Below, piece by piece: positions 32,673 to 42,245 of a stretch of DNA of 64,000 nt. How positions within the stretch are numbered: position 1 is the first letter of the stretch; the number at the start of each line of letters is the position of its first letter. The translations under genes were made by a program, and so were the position numbers. The stretch spans positions 62,001 to 126,000 of the forward strand of contig NZ_BONZ01000034.1 in the NCBI RefSeq assembly GCF_016862975.1, given 5' to 3'. The notes beneath the pieces are model-generated. The model did not search any database and was not told the origin of the DNA. It saw nothing but the letters and a program-made list of their open reading frames with translations. This DNA is from Rugosimonospora africana. Lineage in GTDB: Bacteria; Actinomycetota; Actinomycetes; Mycobacteriales; Micromonosporaceae.

Positions 32673-35600
32673 TCAGTGCCCGTGCGGTCCGGTGTTGTGG
32701 TGGTGAGTGTCGACGCGGATCGTGAGTGCCTTCGCCGGTTCGGTGTTGCCGGCCCGGTCGGTCGAGCGATATTGCAGCGTGTGCACTCCGTCGCCGGTGA
32801 CGGTGAACGGTGCCGAGTACGTCTGCCAGCCGGCGCCGTCGAGGTTGTACTCGGTTGAGGCGAGGCCCCAGTTCGAGTGGTCGGTGCCGGACAGTTTCAC
32901 GGTCGGCGCGGTGGTGTACCAGCCGGCGCCGTTGGGGTGCGGAGCGACCGACGCCGCGGTTGTCGGAGCCGGGGTCGCGGCGGGCGGGCTCGCCGTGACG
33001 GCAAAGGAGTCGAATGCCACCTGCAGGTCGCTGGTGGTACCGGCGCGGTTGAAGGCGAACAGTCCGACCTGTGGGTTGTTCAGGGTGGCGCCGGTGGTCC
33101 AGACGGGTACCCACGTCGTTCCGTCGACCGAGTAGGACGTCGAATACCGCGCACCGCTCTTGGTCATGCGCAGCCAGATGGTGTTGTCGGCCGGCAGAAC
33201 CGAGTTGGCGTTGAGCGTGTTCAGCGTCTGCGTGACCTGCACGCCGTTGAGGTTGTCCTCCAGCGAGGTGTTGAACTGGAGGTTCGTGGGCGATGTCGCT
33301 TCGAGGTCGAACTTGAGGTAGTTGTCGTCGTCCTGGTAGGCGATGATCCCGCCCTGCTGAGTGGCGGCGTTCGGGCGTTGGCTGAAGGTGAGCTTGGTCG
33401 TCTGCGTCCAGTCGCCGAGCGCCGGCTGAAGGAGGACGTTCTGAGCGGTGTTCGTCGTGGTGGTCAGGTCGCCGGTCTTCGGCGTGATCGTCAGCGACCC
33501 CGGGTTGGTGGAAAGGTTCCAGTCTGCCGGAGCCTCGCGGACCCAGTGCCACTGGGAGCCGAGCGTCGAACTGTCGAAGGTGTCGCCGGAGGCCTGCCTC
33601 GCGAAGTTGATCTGATATTTCGCGACGATCCCGTCCGGCCCGGTCGATGTCACCGTCGCCACCCCGGGCACCGAGGTTGCCTGGGTGATCGCCACGGTGC
33701 CGGTCGTCGCGGAGGCGCTGACCTGCGGTGCCGCGGTCACCCCGTTAGGTACGACGACATCGTAGTTGGTGACGTCCGGGTTGAAGTTCGGAAGCTGCTG
33801 GCCGTTGACCTTCAGGTTGCCCAGGTCGGAAAGCACTCGCACGACGAAGGAGGTGGAAGCGGTTTTCCCGTGGTACCGCACGGTTGCGGTGATCGTCGCC
33901 GCACCGTTCGCGACCGTGCGGATCGTGCCGTTGCGGTTGACTGACACGACGTCCGGCCGGTCGCTGGAGTAGCTGAACGTCATCCCGGCGGGGAAGTTCT
34001 TGCTCTGCCCCGGTTCGATCCAGCCGTAGAGGGTGTCGTCGTCCATGGCGACGGTCAGTCCGGGGTCGATCGTGACGCCCTCGGGGAACATCACGCGCTG
34101 GGAGATGCCGCGAGCGTTGTCGGTGCTCATGATGCGCGGCTTCGCCGTCAGGACGCTGGGCTTCGGGGTGAGGGCGCCCCTGACGTTGATCATGTCCTGT
34201 ACCTGGACGTCGCTGTCGGCGCTCGACGTACTGAGCTGGATGCCGTACTTGCCGGGATCGACCTCGAAGCGCTGGTGCGACTCGTTGTAGAAGGCGAGGT
34301 CGGCGATCTTGATCGGCAGCGTCACCGTCTTTGTCTGCCCGGCGGCGAGGTCGATCTTCTGGAATCCTTCGAGCCGCTTGAGCGGTCGCGCCTGCGAGGC
34401 ATCCGCGTTCGGCGTGTTGACGTACAGCTGGACGATCTCGTTGCCGTCGCGCGAGCCAGTGTTTTTGACGTCGACTCTGACGTTGACCGTGTCGTCGGCG
34501 TTGGGGTTGCGGTTGGAAACGCGCAGGTTCGAGAAGGCGAAGTTCGTGTAGCTCAGCCCGTACCCGAAGGGATAGAAGACAGGGCCGTTGAAGTACATGT
34601 AGGTCCGGCCGTTGGGGCCCACCGGGCCCAGCGTGTAGCTGTCCGTGCTCGGGATCTGGTTGACGCTCTGGTACCAGGTCTGTGGCGTGCGGCCGCTCGG
34701 GTTGTACTTTCCGAGCAGCACATCGGCGAGGGCGTCGCCCTTGCGCTCGCCGTTGTAGGAACTCCACAGGATCGCCGAGGTCGTCGGCTCGAAGGACGTG
34801 ACATCCTGCGCGCCGATCGTCTCCATGACGCCGACGGTGTTCGGGTTGGCGGCGGCGACCTGGCTGATGAGCTGAGCCTGCAGGCCCGGCAGCGCCAGCG
34901 AGCTGCGGTCGCGGTCTTCGGTTCCGGTGGTGCCGTTCGAGGCGGAGGAGTCCATGCCGGCGTACACGACCACGTAGTCGTAGCCGGCCGCCGCCGCGAC
35001 CGCGGCCGGGTCGATGGCCGTGCAGCAGTTGCCGGCGTTGGTGCCGGTACCGATGAATCCGCGTTGGTAGTCGACCTGGGCCGACGGGTTGATCGCCTGG
35101 ATCGCGGCCTTGATGCCCGCGTACGGCGTCACCTCATTGGCCTGGCCGGCGGCATCCTGCCTCGACGAGTAGCCACCGAGGTAGAAGTTCGTGTTGTTGG
35201 CGTAGGAGCCGAGCACGAGCACCTTGAACGCGCCACCGGCCGGAACCGACATCGGCAGCAGCTTGCCGGTCGAGCCGTCCTTGCGGGTGGTCGCCGCGTT
35301 CTTCAGCAGCACGAGCGACGCGTCGGCCGATCGGCGTGCCAGATCCAGCCGTGACGCCGTTTCCGTCGGCGCCGTCGCGTTGTTCCACGGGTAGACGCCG
35401 TAGGACTGGTCGCGGGCGGCGGCCTGGGTCAGCCACGGCACCGTGTTGTTCGGGTTGAACTCGCCGAGCTTCATCCGGTTGGTGAACAGCCGGGTCGCGG
35501 ACACGTCGAGGTCGTTGACCGTGGTCAGGCCGGTCGGCGTGGCGATCTGCATGCCGACCGTGTTCATCGCACCTCCCGCGGTCGTCGACGGCGACGTCGG

Positions 35601-37160
35601 CCCCCGGTAGCTGCTGCCGGTGCCGTCGCTGTATCCGGCGTTGCACTCGGCGTCTTCACCCGATCCGAGCGTGTAGGCGAACTGCTCGACGTCGGTGACC
35701 GGGTGGCTGGTCCCGTCCGGCTGCCACTGGTGGCGCTGCCTGATCTCGTTGACCGCGTCGCAGTCGCCGGTGAAGTACCCCTGGAACCCGAACGTCTCAC
35801 GCATCAGCGTGTCATTCAGGTACGCGTTGGCCGCCGACGGAACGCCGTTGATCTCGTTGTACGAGCTCATGACCGCCGCATTCTGGTCCTGCTGAACGAT
35901 TTTGCGGTAGGGCATGGTGTAGTACTCGCGGATCGCTCGATCGTCGGCGTTCGAGGACCCGTTCAACCGGCCGTTCGGGTCGGCGTTCGAGGTGCCCTCG
36001 GTGTTGTTCATCGTGTAGTGCTTCAGCGTGGTGGTCGTCTTGTAGAAGCCGTTGCCCTGCGGCAGGAGCTGCCCGTTGGGATCCTTGCCCTCCATGCCGT
36101 TGACGAACTGGCCGGCGACCTGCGCTTCGAGCAGCGGATCCTCACCGTACGACTCATCGTTGCGACCCCAGCGGGGATCGCGCGCGAGGTTGACGGTGGG
36201 CGAGTAGAAGTCCAGGTCGAGGCGGTTCTGGCGGACGATCTCGCGGGCCTCGTCCGACTCCGCCTGGGCGACCTGGTAGGTCAGTGCGGGATCCCAACTC
36301 GATGCCCGGGACAGGTCGATCGGGTAGGACGTGGTGTTCGTCAGGGTGACCGCGTTGCCCGACGGGTTGAGCGACTCGGCGTTGATTCCGTGCAGGGCCT
36401 CGTTCCACCAGCCATAGGCGGGGATGCCCTGGATCAGGCCGGTGACGGCGGCCCCGTACGCGTAGTCCTTCGACAGCGCGGGCGAAAACGCCACACCGCT
36501 GCCGAGGTCCTGTGCGGCCACTCCGCTCGCGTGTGAACGTGTCAGCGGCGAGCCCAGCGTGACGCCGGTCCCGGTCTCGCCCGCCGTGCCGACCGCCTGG
36601 ACCGTGGCGAACTCCTGGTTCGCACCGCCGGCCGTGTCGATCCGGATCCGCTCGCCGGCTACCACGTTGGCCACGGACGCGACCTTGAGGTTCGTGTCAC
36701 CGACCACGGCCGCCGCGGCGAGGGTTGTCGCGGCCCGGGGTGCCGTGCCCACCGAGGAGACCGTGACGGTCTCGGGCTTGCCCGCCGAGCCGACGACGAG
36801 CCGCGTACCCGCCGCGATGCCGGTCACGGAGACCGGGACGACGGTCGTGTCACCGGCTTTCGCGGGGCCGGCGAGCGTGGTCATCGAGTTGCCGAAGTAG
36901 CCGGTCAACAGCGGGTTCTGTGCGCTGCTGACCGCTGGCGCCTGGCTCGAGACCAGTTGGCTCGCGCGCTGCGCCGGAGTCAGCCTCGCCACGAGGTCGG
37001 CGGCACGTTCGGCGAACGAGTAGGACGGATCCAGGTAGATCGGCATCCGGGGCGCCGGATGCGCGGCACTGGTCGCCGCGGGCAGGATCGGCGCCACCGC
37101 GCACAGACCTGCCACCGTAGGAATGATCGCGAATCGAGCCATCAGCTGTCGCCAAGCCAC
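32673..37160 (-). CDS. secreted multidomain GH3 beta-xylosidase-like enzyme
   Basis: 1495 residues from a GTG after GGAGGAGGCCACA. A signal peptide ends near residue 33. The GH3 N-domain is interrupted at about 95-230 by an insert with two similar halves (GDTTVVPVSVTG, GDTNLKVASVAN). It resumes at PAYGWWNEALHG, with LKHYTMNN and nucleophile D466 in FTGDCDAVNE. The GH3 C-domain runs to about 840 and a fibronectin-like domain to 995. A Big2-like domain (about 1055-1110), a cadherin-like strand domain, a DUF1349-like lectin sandwich (about 1193-1400) and an OmpL47-like domain follow. The end is His-rich. Family members are usually 750-900 residues. It would release xylose or arabinose from xylo-oligosaccharides outside the cell or at the surface. 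Confidence 0.85.
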   Translation of the reverse strand: MAWRQLMARFAIIPTVAGLCAVAPILPAATSAAHPAPRMPIYLDPSYSFAERAADLVARLTPAQRASQLVSSQAPAVSSAQNPLLTGYFGNSMTTLAGPAKAGDTTVVPVSVTGIAAGTRLVVGSAGKPETVTVSSVGTAPRAATTLAAAAVVGDTNLKVASVANVVAGERIRIDTAGGANQEFATVQAVGTAGETGTGVTLGSPLTRSHASGVAAQDLGSGVAFSPALSKDYAYGAAVTGLIQGIPAYGWWNEALHGINAESLNPSGNAVTLTNTTSYPIDLSRASSWDPALTYQVAQAESDEAREIVRQNRLDLDFYSPTVNLARDPRWGRNDESYGEDPLLEAQVAGQFVNGMEGKDPNGQLLPQGNGFYKTTTTLKHYTMNNTEGTSNADPNGRLNGSSNADDRAIREYYTMPYRKIVQQDQNAAVMSSYNEINGVPSAANAYLNDTLMRETFGFQGYFTGDCDAVNEIRQRHQWQPDGTSHPVTDVEQFAYTLGSGEDAECNAGYSDGTGSSYRGPTSPSTTAGGAMNTVGMQIATPTGLTTVNDLDVSATRLFTNRMKLGEFNPNNTVPWLTQAAARDQSYGVYPWNNATAPTETASRLDLARRSADASLVLLKNAATTRKDGSTGKLLPMSVPAGGAFKVLVLGSYANNTNFYLGGYSSRQDAAGQANEVTPYAGIKAAIQAINPSAQVDYQRGFIGTGTNAGNCCTAIDPAAVAAAAGYDYVVVYAGMDSSASNGTTGTEDRDRSSLALPGLQAQLISQVAAANPNTVGVMETIGAQDVTSFEPTTSAILWSSYNGERKGDALADVLLGKYNPSGRTPQTWYQSVNQIPSTDSYTLGPVGPNGRTYMYFNGPVFYPFGYGLSYTNFAFSNLRVSNRNPNADDTVNVRVDVKNTGSRDGNEIVQLYVNTPNADASQARPLKRLEGFQKIDLAAGQTKTVTLPIKIADLAFYNESHQRFEVDPGKYGIQLSTSSADSDVQVQDMINVRGALTPKPSVLTAKPRIMSTDNARGISQRVMFPEGVTIDPGLTVAMDDDTLYGWIEPGQSKNFPAGMTFSYSSDRPDVVSVNRNGTIRTVANGAATITATVRYHGKTASTSFVVRVLSDLGNLKVNGQQLPNFNPDVTNYDVVVPNGVTAAPQVSASATTGTVAITQATSVPGVATVTSTGPDGIVAKYQINFARQASGDTFDSSTLGSQWHWVREAPADWNLSTNPGSLTITPKTGDLTTTTNTAQNVLLQPALGDWTQTTKLTFSQRPNAATQQGGIIAYQDDDNYLKFDLEATSPTNLQFNTSLEDNLNGVQVTQTLNTLNANSVLPADNTIWLRMTKSGARYSTSYSVDGTTWVPVWTTGATLNNPQVGLFAFNRAGTTSDLQVAFDSFAVTASPPAATPAPTTAASVAPHPNGAGWYTTAPTVKLSGTDHSNWGLASTEYNLDGAGWQTYSAPFTVTGDGVHTLQYRSTDRAGNTEPAKALTIRVDTHHHNTGPHGH

Positions 37161-37334
37161 TGTGGCCTCCTCCATCGCGCGACACCGAATCGGTTCGACG
37201 TCGGACGTTGCCACGAAGTTACGCAGGGCCTTCGTCGGAAGTCAACATCATCAATTAGGGACAGTCGGACTTAGCCGCACATAGTATTGACTGAATTTGG
37301 CGCGTGCCCGGAGGCCCTGACCGGTGTCCATGCG

Positions 37335-37345
37335 GACATAATGTC
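37335..37345. promoter_or_regulatory. possible ROK-regulator operator
   Basis: GACATAATGTC is an 11-base palindrome with a single central base, 57 bases upstream of the ROK gene. The 240-base divergent space also holds a run of AT-rich sequence (37245-37300) where the promoter of the secreted GH3 gene should lie, with TTGACT-N18-TAACTT on the minus strand as one candidate. Confidence 0.35.
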
Positions 37346-37402
37346 GTCATTGAACTAATGCCCGATACCGTCCACGGTCGGGTCCTGCCCTAAGCTCGCC
37401 GC

Positions 37403-38617
37403 GTGAGCACCCCAACCGCCGCACCGCCGACACCGAACCCGCTCGGATCTCGAGACCTGAACCGGCTGCGCGTGATCGAATCGATCTACCGCCATCCCGC
37501 CTCGAGCCGGGCCGACATCGCGCGCCGGACGGGACTGTCCCGGGCAACCGTGTCGACCGTCGTCGAGGAACTCGGCAAGGCTCACCTGGTCCACGAGCAG
37601 GACGCCACGGACGACGCCGATCGCCAGCGGGGCAACGGCCGTCCCCCGACCCTGCTGTCGCTGGTACCGCGTGCCGCGTTCGCGGTCGGCATCGACATCG
37701 GCCACCAGCATGTTCGGGTGACCATCTGCGACCTGGCCGGCGAGCCGATCGCCGACGAGTGGTCGCGCGCACAGGTCGACGATGCCCCCGCCCAGACCCT
37801 CGATCTGGCCCACGACCTCGTCCGGCAGGCCATGCGCGACGCGGCTGTCACGTCGGAGCAACTGCTCGGCGTCGGCATGGGTGTCGCCGCGCCGATCAAC
37901 TCACGCACCGGCGACGTCGAGTCCGACGGGATCCTGCCCGGCTGGCAGGGCATCGCCCCTGCCGCTGAGATGCATCGCCGGCTCGGCTTTCCCATTGAAC
38001 TCGCCAATGACGCCAACGTCGGTGCCCTCGGCGAGAAGGTGTTCGGCGCCGGGCGCGGCGTCAACGACATGACCTACATCCGCCTCTCTGCCGGCGTAGG
38101 CGCCGGACTGATCATCGGCGGCCAGCCGCACCAGGGTTCCCTGGGCATGGCAGGGGAGATCGGGCATGTCTGCGTCGATCCGCGAGGGCCGATCTGCCGG
38201 TGCGGCAACCGCGGCTGCCTGGAGACAGTGGCCAGCCCGGTCGCCGTGACCAGGCTGCTGGAACAGAGCACCGGGCGACCGATCACGTTCGCCCAACTGC
38301 TGGGCCTCGTCGCCTCGGGTGACCGCGGCGCCCGGCGTGCGGTGGCCGACGCGGGCGAGGCCATCGGCATGACCGTCTCCTGGATTGTCAACATACTCAA
38401 TCCGGAACTCGTGGTCGTCGGCGGCGAACTCGCCGCGGCCGGCGACGTACTGTTCGATCCGATCCGCACCGGCATCGATCGGCACAGCGTTCCCGCCGCA
38501 GCCGCCGGCGTGCGGGTCACCGGTGGTGTGCTCGGGGATCGCGCCGAAGTTCTCGGCGCCGCCGCGCTGATCCTTGCCCAGTCACCGCTCGCGCTCACCG
38601 AGCGCGTCAGGGGATGA
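37403..38617 (+). CDS. ROK-family transcriptional regulator (XylR-like)
   Basis: 404 residues from a GTG. The winged HTH lies at about 15-75 (VIESIYRHPASSRADIARRT, LSRATVSTVVEELG). The ROK sugar-kinase-like domain has the phosphate loop in GIDIGHQHVRVTI, GAGLIIGG, and the zinc site GH-x9-CxCGNxGCLE. Such proteins repress sugar genes and are released by the free sugar (xylose in XylR). It is divergent from the secreted GH3-GH10 operon, which is the likely target, and is followed in the same direction by an aldo/keto reductase. The sugar is inferred from context. Confidence 0.88.
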   Translation: MSTPTAAPPTPNPLGSRDLNRLRVIESIYRHPASSRADIARRTGLSRATVSTVVEELGKAHLVHEQDATDDADRQRGNGRPPTLLSLVPRAAFAVGIDIGHQHVRVTICDLAGEPIADEWSRAQVDDAPAQTLDLAHDLVRQAMRDAAVTSEQLLGVGMGVAAPINSRTGDVESDGILPGWQGIAPAAEMHRRLGFPIELANDANVGALGEKVFGAGRGVNDMTYIRLSAGVGAGLIIGGQPHQGSLGMAGEIGHVCVDPRGPICRCGNRGCLETVASPVAVTRLLEQSTGRPITFAQLLGLVASGDRGARRAVADAGEAIGMTVSWIVNILNPELVVVGGELAAAGDVLFDPIRTGIDRHSVPAAAAGVRVTGGVLGDRAEVLGAAALILAQSPLALTERVRG

Positions 38618-38711
38618 GCCAGCGGCGAGGCTGGCAAGACGTGTTAGAGATAGAGCAGTGCGACCTGTCGAAAATAGTCCAGGCCAGATTTCGAACAGCG
38701 ACGGAGACGAA

Positions 38712-39668
38712 GTGACAGCATCCGCGACCACGCGGCGTCCGCTCGGCCGTACCGGCCTCGCCGTGACCCCCATCTGCATCGGTACCAGCCCGTTTTCCAC
38801 CACCCCCGGCCTGTACGGGTACGGAGTCGCACACGAGCGCGCCGAGGCGACGGTGGCCGCCGTCCTCGACGGTCCCATCAACTTCATCGACACCTCCAAC
38901 AGCTACGGCGACGGCAACGCCGAGGAGCGCATCGGCAGCGTTCTGCGCACCCGCGGCGGGCTGCCCGAAGGCGTCGTGCTCGCCACGAAGGCCGACGCGG
39001 ACAAAGTCACCGGTGACTTCTCCGGCGAGCGGGTACGGCGCTCGGTGCGGGAAAGCCTGGAGCGCCTCGGGCTGGACCGGGTACAGCTGATGTACCTGCA
39101 CGACCCGGAGTACCACCTGACGTTCGAGGAGGCGATGGCCGAGGGCGGCCCGGTGTCGGCCCTGATCGCCCTGTGCGACGAAGGGGTCATTGAGCATCTG
39201 GGCATCGCCGCCGGCCCGGTGCCGTTGATGCGCCGGTTCGTCGCCACCGGCGTGTTCGACGTGGCGCTCAACCACAATCGGTACACCCTGCTGGATCGCA
39301 GCGCCGACCCGCTGCTCGACGATTGCGTGGCGGCCGGCGTCGGGTACGTCAACGCCGCGCCCTACGGCGGCGGCATGCTGGCGAAGGGTCCGGACGCGCA
39401 GCCGAGGTACGCCTACCGGGAGACCCCGGAGAGCGTGCGCGAGGCGGTACGCGGGATGCAGCGGGTGTGCGCCGAGGCCGACGTACCGCTGCAGGCGGCG
39501 GCGCTGCAGTTCTCGATGCGTGACGTGCGGGTCGCCTCGACCGTGGTCGGCGTCTCCGAACCGGCGCGCATCGCCGAGACAGTCCGGCTGGCGCAGCTGC
39601 CGATTCCCGAGCAGGTGTGGGGGCAACTGGACGCGCTGGCCGCGAAGGCCGGCGTGCGCCTCGACTGA
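38712..39668 (+). CDS. aldo/keto reductase (aldose 1-dehydrogenase-like)
   Basis: 318 residues from the GTG after GGAGACGAA. A TIM barrel with the AKR tetrad: Asp and Tyr in FIDTSNSYGDG, Lys in LATKAD and His in MYLHDPEY. The overall pattern (LGRTGLAVTPICIGTSPF at the start) resembles L-fucose or D-threo-aldose 1-dehydrogenases, which oxidise free aldoses to lactones with NAD(P). It lies 94 bases behind the ROK regulator in the same direction. In this locus it may act on xylose or arabinose released from xylan; the substrate is inferred. Confidence 0.8.
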   Translation: MTASATTRRPLGRTGLAVTPICIGTSPFSTTPGLYGYGVAHERAEATVAAVLDGPINFIDTSNSYGDGNAEERIGSVLRTRGGLPEGVVLATKADADKVTGDFSGERVRRSVRESLERLGLDRVQLMYLHDPEYHLTFEEAMAEGGPVSALIALCDEGVIEHLGIAAGPVPLMRRFVATGVFDVALNHNRYTLLDRSADPLLDDCVAAGVGYVNAAPYGGGMLAKGPDAQPRYAYRETPESVREAVRGMQRVCAEADVPLQAAALQFSMRDVRVASTVVGVSEPARIAETVRLAQLPIPEQVWGQLDALAAKAGVRLD

Positions 39669-39705
39669 TCCGGGACTGGAACGGTGGCGGCGCGCGGCGC
39701 CGCGC

Positions 39706-40815
39706 TCAGGGCCGGCTGCCCGGTAGCACGATGCCGCGTCCGGCGCCACCGCCGATCAGGTCGGCGAAGGCATCGTTGATCGATTCAAGCGGGTACCGCT
39801 TGCCGATGAGCCGATCGATCGGCAGGCGACCGGCGCGGTACAGCTCGAGCAGTCTCGGCACGTCGAGCAGCGGGTTGGACGACCCGTACAGGCTGCCGAC
39901 GATCCGCTTCTCCCGCTGTACCAGCGCGTTGACCGGTACCCGCAGCAGCTGGTCGTGGGCCGCCAACCCCACGGCGACGAGTGTTCCCCCCGGCCGTACC
40001 GCGTCGAATGCCTGGCCGAGCGTCTCCGGCCGGCCGATCGCCTCGACGGCCCAGTCGACACCGCCCGGCGAGCTTGCCTCGACCGCGCCCGCCACGTCGC
40101 CGGTTCGCGCGTCGATGAGATGAGTAGCTCCCAGCCGGCGCGCGGCGTCGAGGCGCTCGGCCACCACGTCGACGACGACAATGGGGTGCGCGCCCGACAG
40201 CACAGCACCCATGACCGCCGAGAGTCCCACCCCACCGGCACCGAAGACCGCCACCGCCTGCCCGGCGCAGCGGCCGACAACGTTGAGTACCGCCCCCACA
40301 CCGGTGATCACCGCGCAGCCGGCGACGGCGGCCACCTCGGGTGGAACGTCGGCCGGGATCGGCACCACGGCCTGCTCGGAGACGACCGCGTACTCCGCGA
40401 AACACGACACCCCCAGCAGGTGGTGTACCTGCTGGCCGTCGGCGCGCCGCAGCCGCGACGTTCCGTCCAGCAGCCCGCCGGACGTCGCGTGGATCGCACC
40501 CGCCTGGCAGAGCGAGGACCGCCCGGTGAGGCAGAAGCCGCAGTGGCCGCAGCGGGGCCGCCACATCAGGCACACCCGATCGCCCGGCCGCACCCGGCTG
40601 ACCCGCTCACCCACCTCTTCCACAACACCGGCGCCCTCGTGGCCGGGCACTACCGGCAGCGGACAGGCGAGGTCACCGGTGAGGTAGTGGTAGTCGCTGT
40701 GACAGATTCCGGCGGCGTCGATCCGGACCAGCACCTCGGCCGGACCGGGACCGGCGAGCGTCAGGTCTTCGACGACCAGACCTGCCCCGGCACCGCTGCA
40801 CACCGCGGCTCTCAT
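39706..40815 (-). CDS. zinc-dependent MDR alcohol dehydrogenase
   Basis: 369 residues. Catalytic-zinc ligands appear in GICHSDYHY and GHEGAGVVEEVG, and four structural-zinc cysteines in CGHCGFCLTGRSSLC (about residues 89-103). The Rossmann motif is AVFGAGGVGLS near 195, followed by acidic VVDVV selecting NAD. Family members oxidise primary alcohols or polyols and some act on formaldehyde or mycothiol adducts. It is the third gene of the GH3-GH10 minus-strand operon, 66 bases after the GH10 stop, so a polyol or sugar alcohol substrate is possible. It is convergent with the aldo/keto reductase. Confidence 0.85.
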   Translation of the reverse strand: MRAAVCSGAGAGLVVEDLTLAGPGPAEVLVRIDAAGICHSDYHYLTGDLACPLPVVPGHEGAGVVEEVGERVSRVRPGDRVCLMWRPRCGHCGFCLTGRSSLCQAGAIHATSGGLLDGTSRLRRADGQQVHHLLGVSCFAEYAVVSEQAVVPIPADVPPEVAAVAGCAVITGVGAVLNVVGRCAGQAVAVFGAGGVGLSAVMGAVLSGAHPIVVVDVVAERLDAARRLGATHLIDARTGDVAGAVEASSPGGVDWAVEAIGRPETLGQAFDAVRPGGTLVAVGLAAHDQLLRVPVNALVQREKRIVGSLYGSSNPLLDVPRLLELYRAGRLPIDRLIGKRYPLESINDAFADLIGGGAGRGIVLPGSRP

Positions 40816-40881
40816 CCCGCCTCGCCTTTCTCCCGGCCTGGTGCTCGTCGCGGAAATCGTGCCCGCACACCGGACCTCCGG

Positions 40882-42168
40882 TCAGCCATCGATGGTCACC
40901 GACAGATCGGTCAGCCCGGGTGCGATGGCGAAAGGCGCCTGGCGGTCGCCGGCGGAGACCGTGTAGTCGCCGAAGAATCCGCGAACGGTCAACCGTCCCT
41001 CGGCGTCGGTGCGCAGTTCGGTCGGGGGCAGCCACCACTCTCCCTTGATCAGGCCCTCCAGCGCGAGGTACGACGGTTTGCTGCTGCCGTCCGCGCGGAC
41101 CAGCCCGACCGGGGCGCCCAGCCAGGCCCCGTCGTCGCTGAGCCCCCAGTAGTTGATCGCCTGTACCGCCGGGTGCGCGACCAGGGACCGGTAGTGGCGC
41201 ACGATCTCGTCGGCCTGGCGCGCCTCGCCCTCCGGTGTCGTCGGCCACCGAGGGATGCGGTAGTCGTTGAGGTCCTTGATATCCGGCGGCATGAGGTGGC
41301 CGGACACGATGGTGCTCTCGGTCAGATGCAGGGGCAGGCCGAACCTCGCGAACCGGTCGAGCGTGCTCCGCATGTACTCCTCGCCCCGGTACCCCTGGTG
41401 CATGTGGGTCTGCAGCCCGATGGCGTCGACCGGAATGCCGGCCTCGAGTACTCCCTCGATGAGGCATTCGTAGGCTGACGAGAGGTCGAAGTCATTGAGC
41501 ACCAGAGTCGCCGACGGGTTGGCGGCGCGGGCCTCCTCGAACGCCATCCGCACCATGAAGATGCGGCCCCGGTCCCGGGCGAGCCGGGTGATGGCGTTGT
41601 CCCCGTTGGCGAACACGGGCATGATGACGGCCTCGTTCATGGCGTCCCACGTCTCGATCAGGCCGGCGAAGTCGCCGACGAGGTCGCGGATCCGGGTCCG
41701 CTGCAGTCGCTCGACCTCGTCGAGTCCGAGGTCGAGCAGCCACGGCGGTTGCACCGTGTGCCAGACGAGCGGGTGTCCCTTGACGGTGACGCCGCGTTCG
41801 GCCAGCCAGCGCGCGGTCCTGGTGAGCCGCCCGATGTCAGGTGCACCGCGGCGCGGCTCGTACCGTCCCCAGTAGAACGGCAGCGTCGCGGTGTTGAAGA
41901 GATTCAGCCACAGGCTCGCGAGCCGGTCGAGGTCCAGGCACCCGCCGCCGCCGAAGCTCTCGACGTGTTCGGCGCCGTCGGGGTCCGGCCCGCCGACCAG
42001 CCGTACGAAGTCGAACCCGATGTTGCCGAAGGCGAACGCGTGCTGTCGCTGTTCAACCGTGACGGCGCTGTCGCGCAGCGGCCGACCGTCGCGCCCGACG
42101 AGAGTGAGGGTGACTTCACCGATCCGGTGTCTCATGACCGGGTCCGGCTTGCCCGTCAACGCGTCCAC
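40882..42168 (-). CDS. cytoplasmic GH10 xylanase/xylo-oligosaccharide hydrolase
   Basis: 428 residues from the GTG after GGGGAGCGGAGTT. There is no signal peptide. Residues 1-75 form a small beta-rich domain; the GH10 barrel follows with HPLVWHTVQPPW near 132, acid/base E179 (WDAMNEAV) and nucleophile E284 (LHLTEST). A short C-terminal beta part ends in SVTIDG. Intracellular GH10 enzymes trim imported xylo-oligosaccharides. It lies 77 bases after the cytoplasmic GH3 gene and before the alcohol dehydrogenase, on one transcript from the promoter at 44674. Confidence 0.88.
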   Translation of the reverse strand: MDALTGKPDPVMRHRIGEVTLTLVGRDGRPLRDSAVTVEQRQHAFAFGNIGFDFVRLVGGPDPDGAEHVESFGGGGCLDLDRLASLWLNLFNTATLPFYWGRYEPRRGAPDIGRLTRTARWLAERGVTVKGHPLVWHTVQPPWLLDLGLDEVERLQRTRIRDLVGDFAGLIETWDAMNEAVIMPVFANGDNAITRLARDRGRIFMVRMAFEEARAANPSATLVLNDFDLSSAYECLIEGVLEAGIPVDAIGLQTHMHQGYRGEEYMRSTLDRFARFGLPLHLTESTIVSGHLMPPDIKDLNDYRIPRWPTTPEGEARQADEIVRHYRSLVAHPAVQAINYWGLSDDGAWLGAPVGLVRADGSSKPSYLALEGLIKGEWWLPPTELRTDAEGRLTVRGFFGDYTVSAGDRQAPFAIAPGLTDLSVTIDG

Positions 42169-42245
42169 AACTCCGCTCCCCTACCTCAATGGCCTCTGCG
42201 GCTGCCTCGCCCGCCTGCGGCGCCGCCGACCGATCGGACGACCGC

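Noticed and set aside
32584-33552. N-terminal extension of the GH10 xylanase frame
   Set aside because: It runs over the end of the GH3 gene in another frame and lacks a signal peptide; the GTG at 32583 has AGGAGG and a signal peptide right after it.
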